Positions 57,230-64,000 of a DNA stretch of 64,000 nt are shown in pieces; position 1 is the first letter of the stretch, and the number at the start of each line of letters is the position of its first letter. A program made the translations under genes and the position numbers. The stretch spans positions 4,650,001 to 4,714,000 of the forward strand of contig NZ_CP075691.1 of NCBI RefSeq assembly GCF_020026305.1, given 5' to 3'. The notes below the pieces were generated by a model. It did no database searches. It saw only the letters and a list, made by a program, of their open reading frames with translations, and had not been told where the DNA came from. This stretch comes from Streptomyces sp. 135. GTDB lineage: Bacteria; Actinomycetota; Actinomycetes; Streptomycetales; Streptomycetaceae.

Positions 57230-59374
57230 GTGACCTGGCTCCGAGCGCTGAAAGTGACAGCGCGTTCAGGCCTGACCGTCGAGCGCAAACGCCTCGAACC
57301 CCTCGTGGCCGCCCGCGGCGCCGCCGGCCTCGCCATCGTCATCGGCGTCAGCCTCACCGTCTTCGGCCCGGCGGTGGCCGCGAGCTCGGCCTTCGGCGCC
57401 TTCCAGGCGGCCATCGCCACCTTCCAGCGCAGCTGGCGGCCCCGCCCGGAGCTGGCGCTCGCCTCCGGCACGAGCCTCGCCCTCTCCACCTTCCTCGGCT
57501 ACCTCACCGGCTCCCACCTGCTGCTCTTCCTGGCCCTGCTCTCCCTGTGGACGTTCCTGTCGGGCCTGAGCTGGGCCGCGGGCCCGACCGTCGGCATCAT
57601 CGCCTCGTCCAACGTCGCGATCATGCTGGTGACGGTCACCATCCCGACCTCGGTCGCCGCCGCGGCGGTCCACGCGGCGATGATGGTGGCCGGCGGCTGC
57701 GTCCAGGCGGCCCTGGTGATCCTCTTCCCGGTCCGCAGATGGGGCGCCCACCGCGACGCCCTCGCCGACGCCCTGGCCGCCGAGGCGGACTACGCGCGCA
57801 GGCTCCGCCACGACCCCGTGGCCCCCTTCGACCCCGAGCCCCTGATGGCGGCCCGCGACGCGGCGACGATCACCCCGCGCCAGGCCCGCCGCCGCCCCCG
57901 CGAACTGCACGGCGCACGAGGCATCGCCGAACGCATCCGCCCGGTCCTGGCCTCCCTCGCCGACCCGGCGGTCGGCGTCCCGCCCGAGGGCAGGGAACGC
58001 GACCGGGTGCGCGAGATCCTCGCGGCGGCGGGCGCGGTCCTGGACGCCGCCGCCCGCGCGATCCGCCACGGCGAGCCGGTGCGCGTGCCCCCTGCGGCCA
58101 TGGCCACCCTCAAGACCCCTGACACGGGCGCCGTCCTGACGGGCCCCGCCTACCGCGCGGCGACCCGCCTCGGCGCGCTCCTGCACGACGTACTGGAGAC
58201 GGCGGGCAGCACCCAGGACACCCCGGCCCACGACAAGGCGACGCCGTACGTCCCGCAGAACCCCCTCCTGCGGCCCTCCCTGCCCGCCCTCGTCCCCTCC
58301 GCCCTGCGCGCCATGCGGGCCGCCCTGCGCCACGAGTCACCCATCGCCCGGCACGCGATCCGGGTCACGGCGGTGGCCGCCGCCGGGTATCTGCTCGGGA
58401 CCTGGCTGCCGTTCGGGCACGGCTACTGGGCGCCCATGGCGGCGGTCATGATCATGCGGCCGGACTTCTCCCAGACGTACTCCCGCGCCGTGGCCCGCTT
58501 CGGCGGCACCCTGGTCGGCGTCGCGCTCGCCACGGCCCTGGTCCAGCTGGCCCACCCCGGCACCGGCCTGTCCGCCGCGCTCGCCGTGCTCTGCGCCGGG
58601 CTGATGTACCTGCTCATGCGCACCGGCCAGGTCGCGGCCCAGGCCTGCGTGTCGGCATACGTCGTCTTCCTGCTCGGCATGAGCGGCCAGCAGTGGACGC
58701 AGACCGTCCCGGAACGCGTCATCCTCACGCTCCTCGGCGGCGTCCTCGCGATGATCGCGTACGCGCTGTACCCCGCCTGGGAGACCCCGCGCCTGCGCAC
58801 CCGCCTCGCGGACTGGCTGGTCGCCGACGGCCGTTACGCCGCCGCCGTCGTCGACCACTACGCGCACCCGGCGGGCAAGGCCTGCCCCGACGTCCGCCAG
58901 GCCCTGCTCGCCGCGCGGGACGCCCGCGTCGCCTGGCAGGAGGCGACGGACCGCGCCAAGAACGAGCCGGTGCGCCACCGAGGCCTGTCCCGCGCCGCGG
59001 CCGCCGACGCGGAGCGGGCCCTCGCCCAGCTGGGCCGCGTGGCCATGCTCATGGAGGCACACCTGCCGGAGCGCGACGCCGCCCCCGTCCCCGCGGCCGC
59101 CCGCCTCGCCGAGGCGCTGCGCAAGTCGACGGAACAGGGTGCGAAGGCGGTGCGTGAACGCCGCCTGCCGCAGTGGGACGCGGTCCGCACGGCCCTGGCG
59201 GAGTGGGACGGCGAGGGCGTCCCCGACCGCGTCGTACGCAGGGGGGCCGGGCTGCTCCTCGACACCCTCGAAGAACTCACCGACGCCCTCGACACGGCGC
59301 CGCCCCCGATGCTCGTGGACGGTTCCGAGACGTCGAACGGGCCGGGCGACCAAGAAGGTCCCCCGGCCCGCTGA
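57230..59374 (+). CDS. FUSC-family / aromatic-acid-exporter-like membrane protein
   Basis: 714 residues from GTG 57230. Two membrane blocks of about six helices each: residues ~28-170 (GLAIVIGVSLTVFGPAVAASSAFGAF, LLLFLALLSLWTFLSGLSW) and ~385-520 (AAAGYLLGTWLPFGHGYWAPMAAVMIMRPDFSQTYSR, in part). The YWAPMAAVMIMRPDFSQT motif is the FUSC/YccS-type signature. Long cytoplasmic helical stretches (~180-370, 530-690) separate and follow them. Such proteins export aromatic acids or act on envelope stress. No ribosome site is clear; direct repeats abut the start. Confidence 0.87.
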   Translation: MTWLRALKVTARSGLTVERKRLEPLVAARGAAGLAIVIGVSLTVFGPAVAASSAFGAFQAAIATFQRSWRPRPELALASGTSLALSTFLGYLTGSHLLLFLALLSLWTFLSGLSWAAGPTVGIIASSNVAIMLVTVTIPTSVAAAAVHAAMMVAGGCVQAALVILFPVRRWGAHRDALADALAAEADYARRLRHDPVAPFDPEPLMAARDAATITPRQARRRPRELHGARGIAERIRPVLASLADPAVGVPPEGRERDRVREILAAAGAVLDAAARAIRHGEPVRVPPAAMATLKTPDTGAVLTGPAYRAATRLGALLHDVLETAGSTQDTPAHDKATPYVPQNPLLRPSLPALVPSALRAMRAALRHESPIARHAIRVTAVAAAGYLLGTWLPFGHGYWAPMAAVMIMRPDFSQTYSRAVARFGGTLVGVALATALVQLAHPGTGLSAALAVLCAGLMYLLMRTGQVAAQACVSAYVVFLLGMSGQQWTQTVPERVILTLLGGVLAMIAYALYPAWETPRLRTRLADWLVADGRYAAAVVDHYAHPAGKACPDVRQALLAARDARVAWQEATDRAKNEPVRHRGLSRAAAADAERALAQLGRVAMLMEAHLPERDAAPVPAAARLAEALRKSTEQGAKAVRERRLPQWDAVRTALAEWDGEGVPDRVVRRGAGLLLDTLEELTDALDTAPPPMLVDGSETSNGPGDQEGPPAR

Positions 59375-59406
59375 CTCCCGCGGAAGCGGTGCGATGCGGT
59401 GCGCGG

Positions 59407-59967
59407 TCAGGACTGCGGCACAGCCGTGGACAGGTCCGTGGGCAGATCGGTGGGGAGATCCGTCGGCAGATCCGTCGGCATGTCCGTGGGCAGCCCCTCG
59501 GGCAGCTTGCCGCCGTCCGTCTTCAGGAACTCGTCCTTGCCTGCGCCCTCCCAGGCGACCTTCAGCGACTTGGCGTCCACGGACTCGACGCGTCCGCTCG
59601 TGCGGTCACTGTTCCCCTGCGGGCACTTGAGAGTGATCGTGCCGTCGCCCGCGCTGCCGCTGCACATCACGTCCTCGCCGACCAGCGACGCCGACTTCTC
59701 GTGGATCACGAGGGCCAGCGGCTTCCCGCCGGTCGTGGAGACCCACGAGCCCTCCAGGCTGCCGCCACCACCGGAGCCGCCGTCCTGCGAGCCGCCGGAC
59801 CCGCCGGACGAACCGCGGTCCTTCTTGCCGCCATCGCCACTGCCACCGTCGCCGTCACCGCCGCACCCGGTCACGGCGAGCGCCGCGACCAGACCGACCG
59901 CGACGGCTCCGGCCCGGACGCGCCGGACATGACCGGCACGACGAGTTTTACGGACGTACGTACGCAC
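59407..59967 (-). CDS. Small lipoprotein with PTDL tandem tail
   Basis: 186 residues. VRAGAVAVGLVAALAVTGCGG is a lipoprotein signal (lipobox VTGC), followed by a Gly/Ser/Asp linker. The core (SLEGSWVSTTGGKPLALVIHEKSASLVGEDVMCSGSAG, in part) is beta-rich with two cysteines. The C-terminus is a 4-residue repeat, LPTDMPTDLPTDLPTDLPTD, encoded by 12-bp tandem units at ~59430-59490. It is convergent with the FUSC gene. Function unknown. Confidence 0.8.
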   Translation of the reverse strand: MRTYVRKTRRAGHVRRVRAGAVAVGLVAALAVTGCGGDGDGGSGDGGKKDRGSSGGSGGSQDGGSGGGGSLEGSWVSTTGGKPLALVIHEKSASLVGEDVMCSGSAGDGTITLKCPQGNSDRTSGRVESVDAKSLKVAWEGAGKDEFLKTDGGKLPEGLPTDMPTDLPTDLPTDLPTDLSTAVPQS

Positions 59968-60030
59968 GTGAAGTCCCCCTGGAGAGCCTGCTGTTGCACG
60001 CCGGTGGTTCCGGCGAAATCGCGCGCCAAG

Positions 60031-60336
60031 CTACCAGGAGGACTTGCGCACCCCGGGGAGGAATCCGGCGTGCGCTTGCTCACGCAACTTCACCCTCGAC
60101 AGACCGAACGCGCCCACGTAGCCGCGCGGACGCCCGTCGACACTGTCCCGGTTGCGCACGCGTGTGGCGCTCGCGTCGCGCGGCTGACGCGCCAACTCCC
60201 GCTGTGCGGCGATCCGTTCGGAGTCGCTCGTGCCGGGCCTGCGGATGATCTCCTTCAGCTCGGCCCGCCGCGCGGCGTACCGCGCGACGATCTCGCGGCG
60301 CTTGTCGTTCTTAGCGATCTTGCTCTTCTTCGCCAT
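60031..60336 (-). CDS. rpsN: 30S ribosomal protein S14, zinc-free paralogue
   Basis: 101 residues: MAKKSKIAKNDKRREIVARYA ... GYVGAFGLSRVKLREQAHAG. It is the long C-minus form with no CxxC zinc ribbon, which replaces the zinc-binding S14 during zinc starvation. It lies 3 nt after rpmB (L28) in the same direction, with GGGAAGG before the start inside the end of rpmB. Both are transcribed away from the Zur-like operator at 60615. Confidence 0.95.
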   Translation of the reverse strand: MAKKSKIAKNDKRREIVARYAARRAELKEIIRRPGTSDSERIAAQRELARQPRDASATRVRNRDSVDGRPRGYVGAFGLSRVKLREQAHAGFLPGVRKSSW

Positions 60337-60339
60337 CGG

Positions 60340-60576
60340 TCAGACCTTCCCGCCCCGTGCGCGGATCCGGGCGACGGCCGCCTCGATGCCGATGGAGTCG
60401 ACGGTCCTGATCCCCTTCGTGCTCAGCCGCAGCCGCACGTGCCGGCCCTCGCTCGGGAGCCAGTACCGCTTGCGCTGGACGTTGGGGTCGAAGCGGCGGG
60501 AGGTCCGCCGGTGGGAGTGGGAGATGTGGTTGCCGAAACCGGGCTTCGCGCCGGTCAGCTGGCAGTGGGCGGACAA
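60340..60576 (-). CDS. rpmB: 50S ribosomal protein L28, second copy
   Basis: 78 residues. The start is TTG at 60576 (SAHCQLTGAKPGFGNHISHS), with GAGAGGTG upstream; the longer frame from 60636 would begin inside the operator and adds non-family residues. SHSHRRTSRRFDPNVQRKRY is diagnostic. It has a single cysteine, so no zinc ribbon. Co-transcribed with rpsN paralogue and divergent from rpmG. Confidence 0.94.
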   Translation of the reverse strand: MSAHCQLTGAKPGFGNHISHSHRRTSRRFDPNVQRKRYWLPSEGRHVRLRLSTKGIRTVDSIGIEAAVARIRARGGKV

Positions 60577-60613
60577 GGTGACGCACCTCTCTGTCGGGGG
60601 GAGGCCCCCGCTA

Positions 60614-60641
60614 TTGAAAACGGGAGTCGTTTTCATATACT
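60614..60641 (+). promoter_or_regulatory. Promoter with Zur-like operator in its spacer
   Basis: TTGAAA (60614-60619), 16-bp spacer, TATACT (60636-60641) is a near-consensus vegetative promoter. The TATACT is 6 bp before the L33 ATG, so the message should be leaderless. Overlapping it is TGAAAACG-N5-CGTTTTCA (60615-60635), with TGAAAA/TTTTCA half sites as in actinobacterial Zur boxes but with a longer centre than the compact 15-bp form I recall. Both divergent ribosomal-paralogue operons would be controlled from here. Confidence 0.72.
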
Positions 60642-60647
60642 ACCCAC

Positions 60648-60812
60648 ATGGCCCGCAACGAACTCCGCCCCGTCATCAAGCTCCGGTCCACGGCGGGAAC
60701 CGGCTACACCTACGTGACCCGCAAGAACCGCCGTAACGACCCCGACCGCCTCACGCTGCGCAAGTACGACCCCGTGGCCGGCCGCCACGTCGACTTCCGA
60801 GAGGAGCGCTGA
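60648..60812 (+). CDS. rpmG: 50S ribosomal protein L33, zinc-free paralogue
   Basis: 54 residues: MARNELRPVIKLRSTAGTGY ... RKNRRNDPDRLTLRKYDPV. No cysteines, so it is the C-minus form. The ATG is at 60648, six bases after a TATACT -10 element, so it is probably leaderless. First gene of the plus-strand arm of the divergent zinc-responsive ribosomal cluster, followed by L31 after 5 nt. Confidence 0.95.
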   Translation: MARNELRPVIKLRSTAGTGYTYVTRKNRRNDPDRLTLRKYDPVAGRHVDFREER

Positions 60813-60817
60813 CCGCC

Positions 60818-61063
60818 ATGCGCAAGGACATCCACCCGCCGTACGCCCCCGTCGTCTTCCGCGACAAGGCCGCGGGCTTCGCCTTCCTCACCCGCTCCAC
60901 CGCCACCAGCGCGAAGACGGTCGAGTGGGAGGGCGGGCACACGTACCCGGTCATCGACGTCGAGGTGTCGTCCGCGAGCCACCCCTTCTACACGGGGACG
61001 GCACGCGTCATGGACACCGCGGGCCGCGTCGAACGCTTCGAGCGCCGCTTCGGTAAGCGCTGA
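60818..61063 (+). CDS. rpmE2: 50S ribosomal protein L31 type B (zinc-free)
   Basis: 81 residues: MRKDIHPPYAPVVFRDKAAG ... SASHPFYTGTARVMDTAGRV. It is the B-type L31 lacking the CxxC pair and replaces L31 type A when zinc is scarce, releasing zinc. It lies 5 nt after rpmG and overlaps the next gene (TGATG at 61061-61065). Confidence 0.96.
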   Translation: MRKDIHPPYAPVVFRDKAAGFAFLTRSTATSAKTVEWEGGHTYPVIDVEVSSASHPFYTGTARVMDTAGRVERFERRFGKR

Positions 61064-62247
61064 TGGACCACCGGCACGACAAGCGCGACAACCACGACGA
61101 TCACGGTGCCCGCCCGATGGACACCGTGATCGTCGGCGGGCTCCACGCGGACGCCCGCAGGGCGGCCGTCGAGCACCTCCTCGCCACCGTCCCCGGCAGC
61201 GTCGCCCTCCACCACGACCTGTCGACCGCAGTGCGGGGCACGGTCGTGCGCACCGTGCGCGACACCACCGGCATGCTCTCCACGGGCGACGCCCCCCTCG
61301 TCAACGACTGCGCGTGCTGCGCGCTCCGCGAGGACCTCGTGCCCGAGCTGGAGCGCCTCGCGGACGGGGGCCTGACCCGGCTCGCGATCGTCGAGCTGTG
61401 GGACTCCGTCGAGCCCAAGGCCATGGCCGAGGTCATCGCCGCGCACGGCGGCGATGGCCTCAGGCTCAGCGGCGTGGTCACGGCGGTGGACCCCGCCCTG
61501 CTCCTGCCCTGCCTCGGCAACGGCGACGACCTCATGGAGGCCGGGCTCGCCGCGGCCCCCACCGACCAGCGCACCGTCGCCGACACCTGGGCGCGCCAGC
61601 TCGAGTACGCCCCCGTGCTCGCCGTCGCCGACTCCCCCGAGGCCGACGACGAGGACCGCGCGCTGCTCGCCCAGCTCCACCCGACGGCCCGCCAGGTCCC
61701 GATCGGCCACGGTGATCTGGCGGGCGCCGTACTGGCCGGGTTCGACGTCGAGGCGGCCGCCGCGGCGCAGCACCCGTCCTGCGCGCTGCTGCCGGTCGAG
61801 GCCGACGCCTCGGGCGTCTCCACCTTCGTATGGCACCGGGAGCGGCCGTTCCACCCCGGGCGGCTCTACGACGCGCTGGAGGACCTGACCTGCGCGGCGG
61901 CCCGCAGCCGGGGCCGGTTCTGGCTCGCCGACCATCCGGACACCCTGCTCGGCTGGGACGCGGCGGGCGGCGCGCTCTGCGTGGAGTCCGCCGGGCCCTG
62001 GCTGGCCTCGCTGCCGGACGCCGCGTGGGAGATGGTGCCGCCGGTGCGCCGCGCGGCCGCCGCCCTCGACTGGCATCCGGAGCACGGCGACTGCTGCAAC
62101 CACCTGGTGTTCACCTCGCCCGGCCTGGACCGCTCGGGTCTCGAAGAGGTGCTTGAGTCCTGCCTGCTGACCGACGAGGAGTACGCCGCCGGGCGCGACG
62201 CCTGGAAGAACCTGCCGCCCGCCTTCGACACCCTCCTGGAGGTCTGA
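61063..62247 (+). CDS. COG0523/CobW-like protein with degenerate nucleotide site
   Basis: 394 residues from ATG 61063. A His/Asp-rich N-terminus (HRHDKRDNHDDH) could bind zinc. The Walker A position reads VIVGGLHADARRAAVEHLL, without the GKT/S. The CxCC metal motif is kept as NDCACCALREDL. VELWDSVEP takes the place of the ESTGISEP switch. A CobW C-terminal domain ends in HPEHGDCCNHLVFTSP. COG0523 proteins deliver metals to clients; here the GTPase looks inactive, suggesting a zinc-binding or scaffold role in starvation. Coupled to rpmE2 and followed by rpsR paralogue. Confidence 0.87.
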   Translation: MDHRHDKRDNHDDHGARPMDTVIVGGLHADARRAAVEHLLATVPGSVALHHDLSTAVRGTVVRTVRDTTGMLSTGDAPLVNDCACCALREDLVPELERLADGGLTRLAIVELWDSVEPKAMAEVIAAHGGDGLRLSGVVTAVDPALLLPCLGNGDDLMEAGLAAAPTDQRTVADTWARQLEYAPVLAVADSPEADDEDRALLAQLHPTARQVPIGHGDLAGAVLAGFDVEAAAAAQHPSCALLPVEADASGVSTFVWHRERPFHPGRLYDALEDLTCAAARSRGRFWLADHPDTLLGWDAAGGALCVESAGPWLASLPDAAWEMVPPVRRAAAALDWHPEHGDCCNHLVFTSPGLDRSGLEEVLESCLLTDEEYAAGRDAWKNLPPAFDTLLEV

Positions 62248-62249
62248 CC

Positions 62250-62489
62250 TTGTCCCCCCGCAAGTCCACCGCCCGCCCGCAGAAGCCGCGCCCCAATCCC
62301 TTGGACCAGGCAGGCATCACCTACATCGACTACAAGGACACCGACCTGCTCCGGAAGTTCATCTCCGACCGGGGCAAGATCCGCAGCCGTCGCGTGACGC
62401 GCGTGACGGCGCAGCAGCAGCGGCAGATCGCCGCCGCGATCAAAAACGCCCGCGAGATGGCGCTGTTGCCGTACGGCTCTCCGCGCTGA
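62250..62489 (+). CDS. rpsR: 30S ribosomal protein S18, zinc-free paralogue
   Basis: 79 residues from TTG 62250 (SPRKSTARPQKPRPNPLDQA), with GGAGGTCTGACC before the start. Core ITYIDYKDTDLLRKFISDRG and RSRRVTRVTAQQQRQIAAAI are S18; the cysteines of the main copy are absent. Last gene of the plus-strand arm; a terminator follows at 62523. Confidence 0.95.
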   Translation: MSPRKSTARPQKPRPNPLDQAGITYIDYKDTDLLRKFISDRGKIRSRRVTRVTAQQQRQIAAAIKNAREMALLPYGSPR

Positions 62490-62522
62490 ACGCGGCCCAC
62501 AGCGAATTCCCCTCCCCCCCGC

Positions 62523-62579
62523 CGCACACCGCGCCGCTGTTTTCCGTCACCGGACGGAACACATCCGGCGCGGTGTGCG
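62523..62579 (+). terminator. Terminator after rpsR
   Basis: CGCACACCGCGCCG (62523-62536) pairs exactly with CGGCGCGGTGTGCG (62566-62579). A smaller TCCG/CGGA stem lies in the loop. No T tract. Confidence 0.75.
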
Positions 62580-62615
62580 TCTGTGTCTAGGCAAGGCTGT
62601 AATCAAGGCACCACC

Positions 62616-62647
62616 GCGCGTGCACGTGCATCTGCCCATGCATCGGC
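62616..62647 (+). promoter_or_regulatory. Shared 32-bp element, copy 1 (DUF397 promoter)
   Basis: GCGCGTGCACGTGCATCTGC-CC, A, TGCATC, G, GC. It matches the minus-strand sequence at 63645-63676 at 30 of 32 positions. It contains the palindrome GTGCAC and two TGCATC repeats. It lies 82 bp before the DUF397 start. Confidence 0.7.
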
Positions 62648-62728
62648 ATGTGAACACAGCTATGATCCGGGACAGTTGACCACTGCATCTAGAGCCACTA
62701 CAGGCACTGCACCACCGGGGAGCGATCT

Positions 62729-62968
62729 GTGCACCACGCGTTTAACGGCATGGCGGCCACGGAGCTTCACGGGGTGGTCTGGCAGAAGAGCAGGCACAGC
62801 AACTCGCAGGGGTCCTGCGTGGAGTTCGCGAAGCTGCCCGGCGGCGACGTCGCCGTGCGCAATTCGCGCTTTCCGGACGGCCCGGCGCTCGTCTATACAC
62901 GCGCCGAGATAGAGGCGATGCTGCTGGGGATGAAGGACGGGGAGTTCGACCATCTCATAGGCGGTTAG
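62729..62968 (+). CDS. DUF397 protein
   Basis: 79 residues from GTG 62729. The family signature is visible: VVWQKSRHSNSQGSCVEFAK, DVAVRNSRFPDGPALVYT and IEAMLLGMKDGEFDHLI. DUF397 proteins are small acidic Streptomyces proteins that act with XRE/DUF5753 regulators, as in WhiJ-like systems, probably as partners or antagonists. A partial XRE gene lies at the window's end and the shared promoter element at 62616 links the two. Confidence 0.92.
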   Translation: MHHAFNGMAATELHGVVWQKSRHSNSQGSCVEFAKLPGGDVAVRNSRFPDGPALVYTRAEIEAMLLGMKDGEFDHLIGG

Positions 62969-63031
62969 TGCACCCCCGCCCACCAGGCCTTCCTGACCCC
63001 CGCCTGCGCCGCCTGCCCCTGCCTGTCCCGC

Positions 63032-63520
63032 TCAGCGCAGCTGGAACAGCGCCCAGACCACCTTGCCGCGCACCGCGCCGGCGAGCGGGTGCCAGCCCCA
63101 GCCGTCGCTGAAGGACTCCACCAGGAACAGGCCCCGGCCCGACTCCGCGGAGAAGTCGTCGTCGGTGTCACGCGCGACCGGGCTCTCGTCGCTGGGGTCG
63201 CGCACCGCGCACACCAGACGGGACGCCCAGCGCATCAGATGGAGCCGCACGGGCGGCTCCGGCTGCTCGCGCGGGGTGTCGGCGGGCAGGGCGTGCCGCA
63301 GGGCGTTGGTGACGAGTTCGGACACGACCAGCGCTATGTCGTCGAAGCGCTCGTCCAGATCCCACTGCCCGAGCGTCTTGCGGGTGAACTTCCGTGCACT
63401 GCCCACCGCTTCGTAACGGGCGGGGAGAGCGACGGACGCCGCGCTGGTGACCGCCGAGGGGTCGAGTGGAGGAAGCCCCTGCCTCAGCGGCTCGAGCATG
63501 GTCGATCCATTCGTCCCCAT
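63032..63520 (-). CDS. ATP-binding (HATPase_c, RsbW/AbaA-like) regulatory protein
   Basis: 162 residues from ATG 63520 (MGTNGSTMLEPLRQGLPPLD). Core: RKFTRKTLGQWDLDERFDDIALVVSELVTNALRHAL (in part) with the N box ELVTNALRH. DPSDESPVARDTDDDFSAESGRGLFLVESF has the G-box GRGLFLV. It is an RsbW-type single-domain ATPase, found in many paralogous WhiJ/DUF397 clusters. It may act as an anti-sigma factor or a signalling ATPase. Its promoter shares the 32-bp element with the DUF397 gene. Confidence 0.9.
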   Translation of the reverse strand: MGTNGSTMLEPLRQGLPPLDPSAVTSAASVALPARYEAVGSARKFTRKTLGQWDLDERFDDIALVVSELVTNALRHALPADTPREQPEPPVRLHLMRWASRLVCAVRDPSDESPVARDTDDDFSAESGRGLFLVESFSDGWGWHPLAGAVRGKVVWALFQLR

Positions 63521-63844
63521 GCGAGGCACTCCCCGGTTTCGCGGTACATAGCGATGGAGCGGTGGCGCGGTCGGTCGCCGATGGTGCGGGTGGTACACGG
63601 TCGGTACAGCAGTGGCGCGCGGACCATGGTTCCGAATGCGCACAGCAGATGCAAGGGCAGATGCACGTGCACGCGCCGGACTTGGCCGCTCCCGTGCCAC
63701 TTCTTGCCCATTTCTTCCCCAGACTTCTTCGGACTTCTTGAGATCGGCTTTCGGAGGCTTTTCCTTTCTGTAACCGGACGTGTACGGCCCGGAGCGTTTA
63801 ATGGCAGACTGCTGGCTTCCAGTCGATGGGGAGGATTGAGCGAA
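63521..63844. promoter_or_regulatory. 324-bp divergent promoter region of the ATPase and XRE genes
   Basis: No gene is supported here. The region holds copy 2 of the 32-bp element (63645-63676), repeated TGGTGCGGG/GGTGGC stretches (63560-63600), GACTTCTTCGG-like direct repeats (63722-63740) and a good ribosome site GGGGAGGA before the GTG at 63845. Confidence 0.6.
63645..63676 (-). promoter_or_regulatory. Shared 32-bp element, copy 2 (ATPase/XRE promoter)
   Basis: On the minus strand it reads GCGCGTGCACGTGCATCTGC-CC, T, TGCATC, T, GC, differing from copy 1 at two positions. It lies 125 bp before the ATPase start, in the same orientation relative to that gene as copy 1 to DUF397, and 169 bp before the XRE start. 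Confidence 0.7.
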
Positions 63845-64000
63845 GTGACCGCAGGGGAGTCGAGTGGCTCGGTGGTACGGCGCATCCTGCTCGGCTCGCA
63901 GCTGAGGCGCCTGAGGGAATCCCGGGGCATCACCCGCGAAGCGGCCGGCTACTCGATCCGCGCCTCCGAGTCGAAGATCAGCCGCATGGAGTTGGGACGG
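63845..64000 (+). CDS. XRE-family (DUF5753-type) regulator, 5' part
   Basis: Only the first 52 codons are present; the gene continues beyond the window. From GTG 63845: VTAGESSGSVVRRILLGSQL, then RRLRESRGITREAAGYSIRA and SESKISRMELGR. This is an HTH_31-type XRE domain, usually followed by DUF5753. With the DUF397 and ATPase genes it forms a WhiJ-like regulatory set. Confidence 0.88.
   Translation, partial: MTAGESSGSVVRRILLGSQLRRLRESRGITREAAGYSIRASESKISRMELGR

Noticed and set aside
60577..60636. ATG at 60636 as the L28 start
   Set aside because: It would begin inside the Zur-like operator and adds 20 foreign residues; TTG 60576 gives the standard 78-residue protein.

Overview
The window is high-GC actinobacterial chromosome, almost certainly Streptomyces. 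Evidence: GTG/TTG starts, ATGA/GTGA translational couplings, a bldG/anti-sigma pair beside hppA, topA with a Lys/Ala tail, a membrane-protein/thymidylate-kinase fusion, an AfsR-type regulator, TAP-type exported peptidases and an XRE/DUF397/ATPase set. Nearly every base is used, and most genes sit in short co-directional operons.

Layout. 1-3372: the 3' part of a Tad/Flp pilus locus (ATPase, two TadB/C-like membrane proteins, a small pilin-like protein, two TadE-like proteins). 3584-5069: a VOC enzyme divergent from a LysR regulator. 5158-8466: a DUF1998-type helicase divergent from bldG and an anti-sigma ATPase. 8736-24117: a housekeeping block of H+-pyrophosphatase, lipoprotein, methyltransferase, small membrane protein, topA, Tmk fusion, DNA polymerase III delta', exported peptidase and tRNA-Thr(CGU). 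24195-37631: accessory and regulatory genes, namely a GGCT-like protein, a Ser/Thr kinase with an extracellular trefoil-like domain, TetR, an orphan response regulator, a sigma-like factor, a cell-wall NlpC/P60-like protein, cupin/SDR, an alpha/beta hydrolase, a broken MocR gene and a two-component system. 37882-50631: an AfsR-like regulator, a family-A polymerase, a LuxR-type protein with an ATPase-like domain divergent from a quinone oxidoreductase, an FtsX-type ABC exporter and a DUF2786 protein. 50663-59967: a second two-component system with a lipoprotein, divergent from a MacA/MacB-like efflux operon, then a FUSC-type membrane protein and a lipoprotein. 60031-62489: divergent zinc-independent ribosomal-protein paralogues (S14, L28 / L33, L31, COG0523 protein, S18) around a Zur-like operator. 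62729-64000: DUF397, ATPase and a partial XRE regulator.

The most unusual items are non-coding. Three copies of an approximately 95 bp dyad element (42903-42996, 45689-45780, 45872-45963) have closing arms that differ between copies by a compensatory base change. A 32-bp near-identical element occurs before both the DUF397 gene and the ATPase gene at the right end. Large symmetric dyads lie in several divergent promoters. Two genes (the helicase N-terminus and the MocR regulator) appear split by frame changes, and several genes carry G/C-rich tandem-repeat tails. Coordinates and translations were read by eye; no database search was possible, so family names rest on recognised motifs.
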